A DNA stretch of 64,000 nucleotides, taken from assembly GCA_028689025.1 (NCBI GenBank), contig JAQTXA010000006.1:1-64000 (forward strand). The letters are read 5' to 3'. Numbering within the stretch: position 1 is the stretch's first letter; each line of letters starts with the position of its first letter. A model generated the notes under the pieces. It saw only the letters and a list, made by a program, of their open reading frames with translations, had not been told where the DNA came from and did not search any database. Shown here piece by piece: positions 1-8,503 of this stretch. This DNA is from Aliarcobacter sp. (GTDB lineage Bacteria; Campylobacterota; Campylobacteria; Campylobacterales; Arcobacteraceae). Position numbers and translations under genes: made by a program.

Positions 1-1
1 T

Positions 2-331
2 TTAAATATGAGTACGACAATTAGAAGTTTTGAACAACAAAAAGATTCTTATGTATTAAGTGCTCAATTACTAAATAATAGTATTGAAAAACTAAATGGA
101 CATATGGACAATTTAAGTTCAGATAATTTGAAAGCAATTTATTCAAATATTATAAAAAGCATTGAAACTATGAAAAGTGATATGGAAAAAATTGAGTGGA
201 AATTTAAACAAGGCCTTGATGAATATGATGCTAAGTTTACAGATAAATTACAAAATTCACTTGAATCAATTGATCAACAAACTGTAAAAATCATAGAAGA
301 TTTAACAGAATTTAAAGAACTATCAAAGTAG
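2..331 (+). CDS. C-terminal part of a coiled-coil protein, probably a MotA/TolQ/ZorA-type motor subunit (5' end outside window)
   Basis: The frame is open from base 2, so the ATG at 8 is probably internal and this is the tail of a larger protein. The visible 109 residues are polar, rich in Lys, Glu, Ser and Asn, without membrane segments, and predicted to be helical or coiled coil. The stop lies six bases before the next gene, which encodes a MotB/ZorB-like protein with no Shine-Dalgarno of its own, suggesting translational coupling. Partnership with a MotB-like gene is why I infer a MotA/TolQ/ExbB family protein with a long cytoplasmic helical tail, as in ZorA. No channel domain is visible, so the family call is inference only. 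Confidence 0.5.
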   Translation, partial: LNMSTTIRSFEQQKDSYVLSAQLLNNSIEKLNGHMDNLSSDNLKAIYSNIIKSIETMKSDMEKIEWKFKQGLDEYDAKFTDKLQNSLESIDQQTVKIIEDLTEFKELSK

Positions 332-337
332 CCATAA

Positions 338-1369
338 ATGTACAACAATGAACAAAAAAATGATGAAAACTTCTGGATTTCTTATGCAGATTTAATGGCA
401 GGATTACTTTTTGTATTTATATTAGTACTTGGTGCTATTGTAATAAAATATATCTACACTCAAAGTAATTTAGAAAAAGAGAAATATGCTTTAAATCAAA
501 GTCAAGAAGAGTTAATAAGTAAAACTGAAGTATTAAGTAAGTTAAATAATTTACTCAAAAAACTTGAAGAAGAAAAAACTGAATTATCAACACAGTTATC
601 AAAATCAAATGAAACTATACAACTAAATAGTGTAGAACTTCAAAAACTAAAAGATGCTTTATTAACTTATGAATTAAAAGATAAAGAACAAATAGAAACT
701 AATTCAAAATTAACTTCTGAACTTGAAAATAGCAATAACACAATAACTCTAAAAGATAGTGAACTTACTGTTTTAGTAAATAGATTATTAGAACAAGAAA
801 AAGCTCATCAAAAAACTGTTGAAGAGTTTGATATTACAAAAGCTAAAATCAAAAGTTTAACTGGAATAAAACTAAATGTTATTACAAAATTAAAAGAGAG
901 ACTTGGAAAATCTATAAATATAGATGAAAAAAGTGGAGCTATAAAATTCTCTTCAAATATTTTATTTGACCAAGGTGCTTATAAATTAAAAGAGGACTCA
1001 AAAAAAGAGTTAGATGGAATCTTGAAAAAATATATCTCTACACTTCTTGAAGATAAAGAGATTAGAAAATATATCTATGGAATTACTATTGAAGGACATA
1101 CAAATAGTGATGGTTCATATTTAAGTAACTTACAACTTTCGCAACAAAGAGCTTTAGAAGTTATGCAGTTTTTATATGAAACAAGTGGAATTGATAAAAA
1201 CTTATTAAATAAATATGTAAGTTCAAGTGGAAAATCATCTTCTGAGTTAATTTATAATAAAGATGGTATTGAAGATAAAGATAATTCAAGAAGAATAGAG
1301 ATTAAATTTATTATTAAAAATGATGAAGCAGTAAAAGAACTTCAAAACTATTTAGGAACAAAAGAGTAA
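338..1369 (+). CDS. MotB/ZorB-like OmpA-family protein with long coiled coil
   Basis: The 343-residue protein has a short cytoplasmic N-terminus and one membrane helix at about residues 19-38, preceded by SYADLMAGLL. Asp18 sits where MotB, TolR and ZorB carry the proton-binding Asp. A charged coiled coil runs from about 45 to 175. The C-terminal OmpA-like peptidoglycan-binding domain (about 200-335) contains IEGHTNSDG, LSQQRA and NSRRIEIKF, including the conserved Asp and Arg. It probably anchors an ion-driven stator complex to peptidoglycan with the upstream gene product. The coiled coil is longer than in flagellar MotB. No zorC or zorD genes follow, so a complete Zorya system is not shown. 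Confidence 0.7.
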   Translation: MYNNEQKNDENFWISYADLMAGLLFVFILVLGAIVIKYIYTQSNLEKEKYALNQSQEELISKTEVLSKLNNLLKKLEEEKTELSTQLSKSNETIQLNSVELQKLKDALLTYELKDKEQIETNSKLTSELENSNNTITLKDSELTVLVNRLLEQEKAHQKTVEEFDITKAKIKSLTGIKLNVITKLKERLGKSINIDEKSGAIKFSSNILFDQGAYKLKEDSKKELDGILKKYISTLLEDKEIRKYIYGITIEGHTNSDGSYLSNLQLSQQRALEVMQFLYETSGIDKNLLNKYVSSSGKSSSELIYNKDGIEDKDNSRRIEIKFIIKNDEAVKELQNYLGTKE

Positions 1370-1503
1370 TGGAAATATCAAAAGAATCACTTTATGAACC
1401 CAAAAAACTTGAAGCTCTAAGAGCTGATGTAAAAGAAAAACTAAAGAAGAAAAATAGATTTTCTTTCTTTAGGAAGATTAAAAGATTTTTCTTTGGGAAA
1501 TAA
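1369..1503 (+). CDS. Small basic 44-residue ORF coupled to the OmpA-family gene
   Basis: The ATG overlaps the upstream stop codon as TAATG, a classic coupling arrangement. The product is rich in Lys and Arg and ends in a Phe/Lys/Arg-rich basic tail (RFSFFRKIKRFFFGK). It has no recognised domain and no membrane helix. The ORF runs 26 bases into the 3' end of the convergent dehydrogenase gene. It may be a genuine small subunit of the motor pair or a short chance frame. I do not recognise it. Confidence 0.35.
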   Translation: MEISKESLYEPKKLEALRADVKEKLKKKNRFSFFRKIKRFFFGK

Positions 1504-2419
1504 ACTCTCTAATATTATTAGCAACCATTTCAACTAATCTAGTTCTAGCTTCCACACTTGCCCAACCAATATGTGGAGTTAGTAAAAGTTGATGTTTATT
1601 TTTTACTTTTAAAAGTGGATTATCTTCTAAAATTGGCTCAATTGAAACCACATCTATTCCACAATAAATCTCTTTTTCATCAATTATTTTTGCCAAATCT
1701 GCTTCGTTTATAATTCCACCACGACCAAGATTTAATAAAATTGCACCTGTTTTTATATTTTTCATATTTTCATAATTTAATAAATCTTTGGTATCAGCAT
1801 TAAGAGGACAATGAATTGAAATAATGTCACAAGTGCTTAATAACTCATCTAATTCAACTCTTTTATATTCCTCATTACTATTTTTCCCACTTGTAGAGTA
1901 ATACAATATTTCACAATCAAAGGCTTGTGCTTTTTTTGCAAAATTTCTTCCAATGTCTCCTAGTCCAATGATTCCCACTTTTTTACCATCTAGTTCAAAA
2001 AATGGTTTATCAATATGAGTGAAGATTTTTGATTTTTGCCAGTTTTGTTCATCTACATATTTTTTATAATAATCAAGTTTTTGCACAAAATGAAAAATCA
2101 TCGCAAAGGCAACTTGAACAACACTAGAGCTTGAATATCCAGCAACATTTTTTACTTCAATATTTTTTTCTTTTGCATATACTAAATCCACATTATTTGT
2201 TCCAGTTGCACTAATACAAATAAGTTTTAGATTTGAAGCATCCATAAGCTCTTTTGAAATTACGACTTTATTTGTGATTACAATATCAGCATCTATAACT
2301 CTAGCTATTGTCTCATTTTCAAATGTAATGTCATAAGATATTACTTCACCTAAAGTCTCAAAAACACTCATATCAATATCAAATCCTAAAGTTGCTCTAT
2401 CTAAAATTACTATTTTCAT
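1478..2419 (-). CDS. D-2-hydroxyacid dehydrogenase (glycerate/hydroxypyruvate reductase-like)
   Basis: The 313-residue protein has the two-domain D-2-hydroxyacid dehydrogenase layout. The cofactor loop is GIIGLGDIGR at about residue 150. The catalytic Arg lies in LGRGGI, Glu in VSIEPI and His in TPHIGWAS. The second Rossmann strand ends in ILYYSTSG, without the acidic residue that normally selects NAD, so NADPH use is possible. The substrate cannot be told from sequence; glycerate/hydroxypyruvate is the nearest well-known role. The gene starts eight bases after the upstream regulator gene and has an AGGAAA ribosome site, so the two are probably one transcript. Confidence 0.8.
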   Translation of the reverse strand: MKIVILDRATLGFDIDMSVFETLGEVISYDITFENETIARVIDADIVITNKVVISKELMDASNLKLICISATGTNNVDLVYAKEKNIEVKNVAGYSSSSVVQVAFAMIFHFVQKLDYYKKYVDEQNWQKSKIFTHIDKPFFELDGKKVGIIGLGDIGRNFAKKAQAFDCEILYYSTSGKNSNEEYKRVELDELLSTCDIISIHCPLNADTKDLLNYENMKNIKTGAILLNLGRGGIINEADLAKIIDEKEIYCGIDVVSIEPILEDNPLLKVKNKHQLLLTPHIGWASVEARTRLVEMVANNIREFISQRKIF

Positions 2420-2427
2420 ACTTTTTC

Positions 2428-3405
2428 CTAATTTCTTCTTTGTCCAGGTTTTGGAGGAGTTACTTCTTTTTGTAAATCAATACTTAGATTATTGTAAAAA
2501 AGTTCTCCGTAGTTTGTCTCTCGATTAATAGTTTCATAGGCTTGTTTAATATCATTATTATATTTTAAAGCATCTTGTAAAATTTTAATGATTTTTACAG
2601 ATTCTAAAAAATTCACATGAGATGGAGCTTCAATTGGAGAAGAGTAATATTTATGCATTCTTTCAACTAAAGATTTATTTCTAATCTCTATAAAAACAGA
2701 TTCAATTGGTGATTTAAAAAATAGTACTTTTTGTTTTACATTTATAGAGATGTATGTTGTCTCCATTCCATATATTTTTCTTGAAAAAGAATCAAATAGA
2801 AAAAGTTTTTTATTATAGTTGTTATTGAAAAGTTCATAAATCAATTCTAAAATTTTAATCTTCTCTTCTTTTGTATAAAAGTTTCCAATAATTGCAAAAC
2901 AAAAAGATAAAATAGATTTTATTGAGTACCATTCAGTTGTATCATAATCATATTTTAACATCTGATTTATTCTAGCTTGTTTTAATTCTTCAATATCTGT
3001 ACTTGTTGTAGTTTTGTACACTTTTTGTACAGCAGAATCCCTATACATGGGTCCTGGAAATTGAGCTTGAATAACAAATCTTCTATTTTGTTCTTGCTCC
3101 ATTATATATTTTAATCGTCCATGATAGTCTTCATCAATGATTCTCACCTCTTTTTGAGGTATTTGAGTAATTGATTTTAGAAATTCTTCACCATTACAAC
3201 CCTCTTCCCAAATATAGTCTGGATACCTGAAAGTCTGACAAATTTTGTCCTTTATTTCTTTATTTGGTTCTATATCTGTAATCTTATCAATCCACGATGT
3301 AACCGTTCTTCTATCTTTATTTATTAATACTGCAAATTTAGAAATACTTAAGTTTGATCTTTTGAATATTTCTATAAACTTTTCAATTGAATTTTTATAA
3401 TTCAT
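2428..3405 (-). CDS. Probable DNA-binding regulator divergent from the propionate operon
   Basis: The 325-residue protein begins with a probable helix-turn-helix at about residues 15-40 (ISKFAVLINKDRRTVTSW). The remainder resembles no effector domain I know. It is transcribed divergently from prpB, with a perfect 8-base inverted repeat in the shared 175-base gap, which is typical of a local regulator. It is not the sigma-54 type PrpR of enterobacteria: there is no AAA+ domain. The hydroxyacid dehydrogenase gene follows closely and may be co-regulated. Regulation of prp genes is inferred from position only. Confidence 0.5.
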   Translation of the reverse strand: MNYKNSIEKFIEIFKRSNLSISKFAVLINKDRRTVTSWIDKITDIEPNKEIKDKICQTFRYPDYIWEEGCNGEEFLKSITQIPQKEVRIIDEDYHGRLKYIMEQEQNRRFVIQAQFPGPMYRDSAVQKVYKTTTSTDIEELKQARINQMLKYDYDTTEWYSIKSILSFCFAIIGNFYTKEEKIKILELIYELFNNNYNKKLFLFDSFSRKIYGMETTYISINVKQKVLFFKSPIESVFIEIRNKSLVERMHKYYSSPIEAPSHVNFLESVKIIKILQDALKYNNDIKQAYETINRETNYGELFYNNLSIDLQKEVTPPKPGQRRN

Positions 3406-3436
3406 AACAACACCTTGAATATAATATTTACGTCAT

Positions 3437-3472
3437 TGTACTATTTTTTTACATAAAAGCAAATATAGTACA
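3437..3472. promoter_or_regulatory. Candidate operator: 8-base perfect inverted repeat
   Basis: TGTACTAT (3437-3444) and ATAGTACA (3465-3472) are exact reverse complements separated by 20 bases. They lie between the divergent regulator and prpB. The arm centres are 28 bases apart, compatible with a dimer of dimers or two half-sites. The site lies about 70 bases upstream of the probable prpB -10 box. Protein binding is inference. Confidence 0.45.
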
Positions 3473-3530
3473 TTTATTTATTTAATGGTGATAAATTGTA
3501 ATTTATATTTCAAGAATCATACATCACTAC

Positions 3531-3551
3531 TATGTATAAATTATGTATAAT
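3531..3551 (+). promoter_or_regulatory. prpB promoter region with phased direct repeat
   Basis: TATGTATAA occurs at 3531-3539 and again at 3542-3550, an 11-base spacing that places both copies on the same helix face. The second copy forms a consensus -10 box TATAAT (3546-3551) about 30 bases before the prpB start. No convincing -35 hexamer is seen, as is usual for Campylobacterota. Confidence 0.5.
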
Positions 3552-3580
3552 TACTTACAACTTAAATTTAAAGGATGTGT

Positions 3581-4465
3581 ATGAGCGCAGGAAAAAAATT
3601 TAGAGAAGCTTTAAAAGAAGAGTCTCCTTTACAAATCGTAGGAACTATTAATGCTTACCAAGCATTACAAGCAACAAAAGTAGGACATAAAGCAATTTAC
3701 CTATCAGGTGGAGGTATCGCTAATGCTTCTTACGGTTTACCAGATTTAGGTATGACTATGATTGAAGATGTATGTATTGATGTTAGAAGAATTACTTCTA
3801 TTTGTAATACTCCATTAATCGTTGATGCTGATACTGGTTGGGGACATGCATTTAATGTTGCAAGAACTGTTAAAGAATTTATTAGATCTGGTGCAGCTGG
3901 TATGCATATTGAAGATCAAGTTGCTGCAAAAAGATGTGGACACAGACCAAATAAAGAGTTAGTATCTACTGAAGAAATGTGTGACAGAATCAGAGCTGCA
4001 GTTGATGCTAAAATGGAATTAGATCCAGAATTCTACATCATTGCTAGAACTGATGCACATGCATCTGAAGGTCAACAAGCTGCAATCGACAGAGCTAAAG
4101 CTTATGTTGAAGCTGGAGCAGACGCAATTTTCGCAGAAGCTGTTCACACTTTAAAAGAGTACAAAGAATTTACAGACCAAATGAGTGTTCCAGTATTAGC
4201 TAACATTACTGAATTTGGAGCAACTCCAATGTTCACTACTGAAGAATTAGCTTCTGTTGGTATTGATATGGTTCTTTACCCATTATCAGCATTTAGAGCA
4301 ATGAATAAAGCTGCACTTGCAGTTTACCAAGAATTAAAAGACAAAGGTACTCAAGAAGGTGTTCTTGATACTATGCAAACAAGAATGGAATTATACGATA
4401 TGTTAAATTACCATGCTTATGAGCAAAAAATGGATGAATTATTTTCAAAAGGTAAAGCTAAGTAA
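3581..4465 (+). CDS. prpB: 2-methylisocitrate lyase PrpB
   Basis: PrpB cleaves 2-methylisocitrate to succinate and pyruvate, the last step of the cytoplasmic 2-methylcitrate cycle for propionate use. The 294-residue length is normal. Signatures of the isocitrate lyase/PEP mutase superfamily are VDADTGWG (81-88, metal-binding aspartates), HIEDQ (109-113) and the catalytic-loop motif KRCGH (117-121). I chose the ATG at 3581 because AAGGA at 3571-3575 is six bases away; an in-frame ATG at 3575 abuts that site and would be too close. It is the first gene of the prpB-prpC-acnD-prpF cluster. Confidence 0.95.
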   Translation: MSAGKKFREALKEESPLQIVGTINAYQALQATKVGHKAIYLSGGGIANASYGLPDLGMTMIEDVCIDVRRITSICNTPLIVDADTGWGHAFNVARTVKEFIRSGAAGMHIEDQVAAKRCGHRPNKELVSTEEMCDRIRAAVDAKMELDPEFYIIARTDAHASEGQQAAIDRAKAYVEAGADAIFAEAVHTLKEYKEFTDQMSVPVLANITEFGATPMFTTEELASVGIDMVLYPLSAFRAMNKAALAVYQELKDKGTQEGVLDTMQTRMELYDMLNYHAYEQKMDELFSKGKAK

Positions 4466-4519
4466 TTAGCTTTATCTCACCAATATTAAACAAAATTATA
4501 CTTAAACTAAGGGGAAAAT

Positions 4520-5674
4520 ATGAGTACTGAAACAACTACAGCGTTTAAACCAAAAAAATCTGTTGCACTATCTGGAACTTCTGCTGGAAATACAGCTTTA
4601 TGTTCAGTTGGTAAAAGTGGAAATGACTTACACTATAGAGGATATGATATTTTAGAATTTGCTGATAAAGCTGAATTTGAAGAAATTGCATACTTAATTG
4701 TACATGAAAAACTACCAAACAAAGCAGAGTTAGCAGCATATAAAGCAAAACTTAGATCATTTAGAGATATTCCAAATGGTGTTAAAGTAGCACTTGAGCA
4801 ATTACCAAAAACTTGTCATCCAATGGATGTTATGAGAACTGGTTGTTCAGTACTTGGAGCTTTAAATCAAGAAAAAGAAGAGCATCCTAAAAACGAAGCT
4901 CAAGATATTATTGACAGATTAATGGGATCATTTTCTTCTATTTTATTATACTGGTACCACTTCGCATACAACGGAAAAAGAATTGATGTTGTAACTGATG
5001 ATGATACTGTTGGTGGACACTTCTTACATTTATTACATGGTGAAAAACCAAGAGAATCTTGGGTTAAAGCTATGCATGTATCTTTAATTCTTTATGCTGA
5101 GCATGAATTTAATGCATCAACATTTACTTCAAGAGTAATTGCTGGTACAAATTCTGATATGTATTCTTGTATCACTGGTTCAATTGGAGCTTTAAGAGGT
5201 CCAAAACACGGTGGAGCTAATGAAGTTGCATTTAGAATTCAAGAAAGATATTCTTCAGCTGATGAAGCAGAAGCTGATATCAAAGAAAGAATGGCTAAAA
5301 AAGAGATTATTATCGGATTTGGACACCCAGTTTATTCTATCTGTGACCCAAGAAACGTAGTAATTAAAAAAGTTGCAAAAGATTTATCTGAAGAAAACAA
5401 AAATATGTTAATGTATGATGTTGCTGAAAGAATTGAAACAATTATGTGGGATCAAAAGAAAATGTTCCCAAATCTTGACTGGTTCTCTGCTGTTTCTTAT
5501 AACCAAATGGGAATTCCAACAGATATGTTTACTCCAATATTCATTATCGCTAGAGTTACTGGATGGGGTGCACACGTAATTGAGCAAAGAGAAGATGGAA
5601 AAATTATTAGACCATCAGCTACTTATACAGGACCTGAAGGTTTAAAATTCGTTCTATTAGAAGATAGAAAATAA
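4520..5674 (+). CDS. prpC: 2-methylcitrate synthase PrpC
   Basis: PrpC condenses propionyl-CoA with oxaloacetate to give 2-methylcitrate. The 384-residue protein is of the short citrate synthase type. Active-site segments seen are GPKHGGANE and [14 protein letters not shown], carrying the catalytic His residues. AGGGG seven bases before the ATG is a strong ribosome site. The gene lies 54 bases after prpB and is followed by a strong hairpin. Assignment as methylcitrate rather than citrate synthase rests mainly on the operon context. Confidence 0.93.
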   Translation: MSTETTTAFKPKKSVALSGTSAGNTALCSVGKSGNDLHYRGYDILEFADKAEFEEIAYLIVHEKLPNKAELAAYKAKLRSFRDIPNGVKVALEQLPKTCHPMDVMRTGCSVLGALNQEKEEHPKNEAQDIIDRLMGSFSSILLYWYHFAYNGKRIDVVTDDDTVGGHFLHLLHGEKPRESWVKAMHVSLILYAEHEFNASTFTSRVIAGTNSDMYSCITGSIGALRGPKHGGANEVAFRIQERYSSADEAEADIKERMAKKEIIIGFGHPVYSICDPRNVVIKKVAKDLSEENKNMLMYDVAERIETIMWDQKKMFPNLDWFSAVSYNQMGIPTDMFTPIFIIARVTGWGAHVIEQREDGKIIRPSATYTGPEGLKFVLLEDRK

Positions 5675-5694
5675 TTATTATTTTTCTATAAATC

Positions 5695-5768
5695 TAAGGA
5701 AGACCTTACAAAATATACAGTGCTAATCTTAGCAAAATAAAAGGATGGGAGAAATTCCATCCTTTTTT
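5695..5768 (+). terminator. Three consecutive hairpins between prpC and acnD, the last terminator-like
   Basis: Three stems follow prpC: TAAGG/CCTTA (5695-5708), TGCTAA/TTAGCA (5721-5734) and AAAAGGATGG/CCATCCTTTT (5739-5766). The last is followed by a T-run, as in an intrinsic terminator. Because acnD and prpF lie downstream in the same pathway, it could act as a partial terminator or a processing site that sets relative expression. Confidence 0.7.
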
Positions 5769-5793
5769 AAAATTAAATATATGGATATAAAAT

Positions 5794-8394
5794 ATGACAA
5801 ACGAAAAATATCTTAAAGACCTTTCTGGTATTGATGGTGTTAAATATTATGATGTAAAAAGTGCTGTTGAGGATATTACTCCTGGTTCTTTTGCAAAATT
5901 AAACTACACATCAAGAGTATTAGCAGAAAACTTAATTAGAAAATGCCCTAGCGAAGACTTAAAAGATTCACTAGTTCAATTAATCGAAAAAAGAACTGAC
6001 AAAGATTTCCCTTGGTTCCCTTCAAGAGTTATTTGTCACGATATCTTAGGATTAACTGCATTCGTTGACCTTGCAGGTCTAAGAGAAGCAGTTGCTTCAA
6101 AAGGTGGAAATCCTGATAAAGTAAATCCAGTTGTTCCTACTCAATTAATCGTTGACCACTCATTAGCAGTTGAGTGTGGTGGATTTGATCCAGATGCTTT
6201 CCAAAAAAATAGAAATATTGAAGATAGAAGAAATGCAGATAGATTCCATTTTATTAACTGGACTAAAGAAGCATTTAATAATGTTGACGTTATTCCTCCA
6301 GGTAATGGAATTATGCACCAAATCAACCTTGAAAAAATGTCTCCAGTAGTTCATTTAGATGATGGTATTGCATCTCCTGATACATTAGTTGGAACTGACT
6401 CACACACTCCTCACGTTGACGCACTTGGTGTTATCGCTGTTGGTGTTGGTGGATTAGAAGCTGAAAACGTAATGTTAGGAAATCCTTCTTATATGAGAGT
6501 TCCTGAAATCATTGGTGTTAATATTGTAGGTGTTAGATCTGAAGGTATAACTGCTACTGATATTGCACTTTCTATGACTTCTTACTTAAGAGACAACAAT
6601 GTTATTTCTGCATATTTAGAATTCTTTGGAACTGGTATTAAATATCTTGATTTAGGAGATAGAGCAACTATTTCTAATATGACTCCTGAATATGGTGCAA
6701 GTGCTGCAATGTTTGCTATTGATGACAAAACTATTGATTATTTAAAAATTACAGGTAGAGAAGCTGCTCAAGTTAAATTAGTAGAAGCTTATGCTAAAGC
6801 AAATGGTTTATGGGCTGACGCTTTTGAACATGCTACTTATGCTAGAACTATTGAGTTTGATTTATCAACAGTTACAAGAACACTAGCAGGTCCTTCTCAA
6901 CCTCATAAATTACTTCCTGTTTCAACTTTAGAAGCAGCAGGAATTTCTAAAGAAATTACAATTACTGATGATGTAATGCCTGATGGTGCTGTTTTAATTG
7001 CAGCAATTACTTCATGTACAAATACATCAAATCCTAGAAATGTTATTGCAGCTGGATTATTAGCTAAAAAAGCAAATGAACTAGGATTAACAAGAAAACC
7101 ATGGGTTAAATCTTCATTAGCACCAGGTTCAAAAGTTGCTGAATTATATTTAAAAGAATCAGGATTATTGCCAGAACTTGAAAAATTAGGATTTGGAATT
7201 GTAGGTTTTGCTTGTACAACTTGTAATGGTATGTCTGGAGCATTAGATCCAAAAATTCAACAAGCTGCTGCTGATGCAGGTATTTATACAACAGCTGTAT
7301 TATCTGGAAACAGAAACTTTGATGGAAGAATTCACCCATTTATTAAAGAAGCATTTTTAGCATCACCTCCACTTGTAATTGCTTATGCTCTTGCTGGAAG
7401 TATCAGATTTAATATTGAAACTGGTGTTTTAGGAAAAGATAAAAATGGAAATGATATTAAGTTAAAAGATTTATGGCCATCTGATGCTGAGATTGATGCT
7501 GTTGTAAGTACTGCTGTTAAACCTGAAATGTTTGCTGCGATTTATGACCCAATGTTTGCAAGAAATGGTTTAGCTGGAATTAAAGTAGATCCATTCTATA
7601 AATGGAATACAAAATCAACATATATTAACAAACCTCCTTATTGGGAAGATGAATATATGCAAATGCCAGCGCTTAAAAATATGAGACCATTAGGTGTATT
7701 CCCTAATGATATTACAACAGACCACTTATCTCCTTCAAATGCAATTTTACCAACGTCAGCGTCTGGTGAGTATTGTTTAAAAATGGGATTACCTGTTGAA
7801 GATTTAAACTCTTATGCAACACATAGAGGGGATCATCATACTGCTTCAAGAGCAACTTTAGCAAATCCAAAACTATTTAACGAAATGGTTAAAGATGAAA
7901 ATGGAAAAGTTAAACAAGGAAGTTTGACAAAAATTATGCCAGAGGGTGTTGAATCAAGAATGTGGGAAGCAATAGAAACTTACACAACTAGAAAACAACC
8001 TTTAATTATCATTGCTGGAACTAACTATGGTCAAGGGTCTTCTAGAGACTGGGCTGCAAAAGGTGTTAGACTTGCAGGTGTTGAAGTTTTAATTGCTGAA
8101 TCAATTGAAAGAATTCACAGAACTAACTTAGTTGGAATGGGTGTTTTACCATTACAATTTAAAAAAGGTGAAACTAGACATACTTACTCTATTGATGGAT
8201 CTGAAGTATTTGACATTGAGGGTGAAATTACTCCAAGATGTGAGTTAACAGTTGTAATGACTAGAGTAAATGGTGAAGTTGTTAAATTCAATGTTTTATG
8301 TAGATTAGATACTTCAGCTGAAGTTGATGTTTACAAAAATGGTGGTATTTTACAAAAATTCGCTAAAGATGTTATTGCATCTTCAAAAAAATAA
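5794..8394 (+). CDS. acnD: Fe/S-dependent 2-methylcitrate dehydratase AcnD
   Basis: AcnD is an aconitase-family [4Fe-4S] enzyme that dehydrates 2-methylcitrate and, with PrpF, replaces the PrpD dehydratase. The protein is 866 residues, normal for AcnD. The three cluster cysteines lie in SCTNTSNP (about residue 408) and CTTCNG (about 474 and 477). The substrate-binding loop GSSRDWAAKG lies near the C-terminal swivel domain. Position between prpC and prpF favours AcnD over the housekeeping aconitase AcnA. A spacer of 119 bases with three hairpins separates it from prpC. No clear Shine-Dalgarno precedes the ATG. Confidence 0.92.
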   Translation: MTNEKYLKDLSGIDGVKYYDVKSAVEDITPGSFAKLNYTSRVLAENLIRKCPSEDLKDSLVQLIEKRTDKDFPWFPSRVICHDILGLTAFVDLAGLREAVASKGGNPDKVNPVVPTQLIVDHSLAVECGGFDPDAFQKNRNIEDRRNADRFHFINWTKEAFNNVDVIPPGNGIMHQINLEKMSPVVHLDDGIASPDTLVGTDSHTPHVDALGVIAVGVGGLEAENVMLGNPSYMRVPEIIGVNIVGVRSEGITATDIALSMTSYLRDNNVISAYLEFFGTGIKYLDLGDRATISNMTPEYGASAAMFAIDDKTIDYLKITGREAAQVKLVEAYAKANGLWADAFEHATYARTIEFDLSTVTRTLAGPSQPHKLLPVSTLEAAGISKEITITDDVMPDGAVLIAAITSCTNTSNPRNVIAAGLLAKKANELGLTRKPWVKSSLAPGSKVAELYLKESGLLPELEKLGFGIVGFACTTCNGMSGALDPKIQQAAADAGIYTTAVLSGNRNFDGRIHPFIKEAFLASPPLVIAYALAGSIRFNIETGVLGKDKNGNDIKLKDLWPSDAEIDAVVSTAVKPEMFAAIYDPMFARNGLAGIKVDPFYKWNTKSTYINKPPYWEDEYMQMPALKNMRPLGVFPNDITTDHLSPSNAILPTSASGEYCLKMGLPVEDLNSYATHRGDHHTASRATLANPKLFNEMVKDENGKVKQGSLTKIMPEGVESRMWEAIETYTTRKQPLIIIAGTNYGQGSSRDWAAKGVRLAGVEVLIAESIERIHRTNLVGMGVLPLQFKKGETRHTYSIDGSEVFDIEGEITPRCELTVVMTRVNGEVVKFNVLCRLDTSAEVDVYKNGGILQKFAKDVIASSKK

Positions 8395-8400
8395 ATATCT

Positions 8401-8418
8401 AAAGAGCTTTTGCTCTTT
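8401..8418 (+). terminator. Hairpin after acnD
   Basis: AAAGAGC (8401-8407) pairs exactly with GCTCTTT (8412-8418) around a TTTT loop, seven bases after the acnD stop. The downstream T-run is weak (AGTATTTTAT), so this may be a leaky terminator or a 3'-end stabiliser before prpF. Confidence 0.5.
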
Positions 8419-8503
8419 AGTATTTTATAAAACTATTTAAAGAAATCACAAAGATTTTTTTAGAGAGTTTTTAAAGCAAAACTATTTTTTTTAAGGAAAA
8501 CAC

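Noticed and set aside
2..1503. Complete Zorya anti-phage system
   Set aside because: Only ZorA/ZorB-like parts are seen; the next gene is a dehydrogenase on the other strand, and no zorC or zorD is present in the window.
3575..3580. Upstream in-frame ATG as prpB start
   Set aside because: It directly abuts the AAGG ribosome site; the ATG at 3581 has proper spacing and gives the normal PrpB N-terminus.
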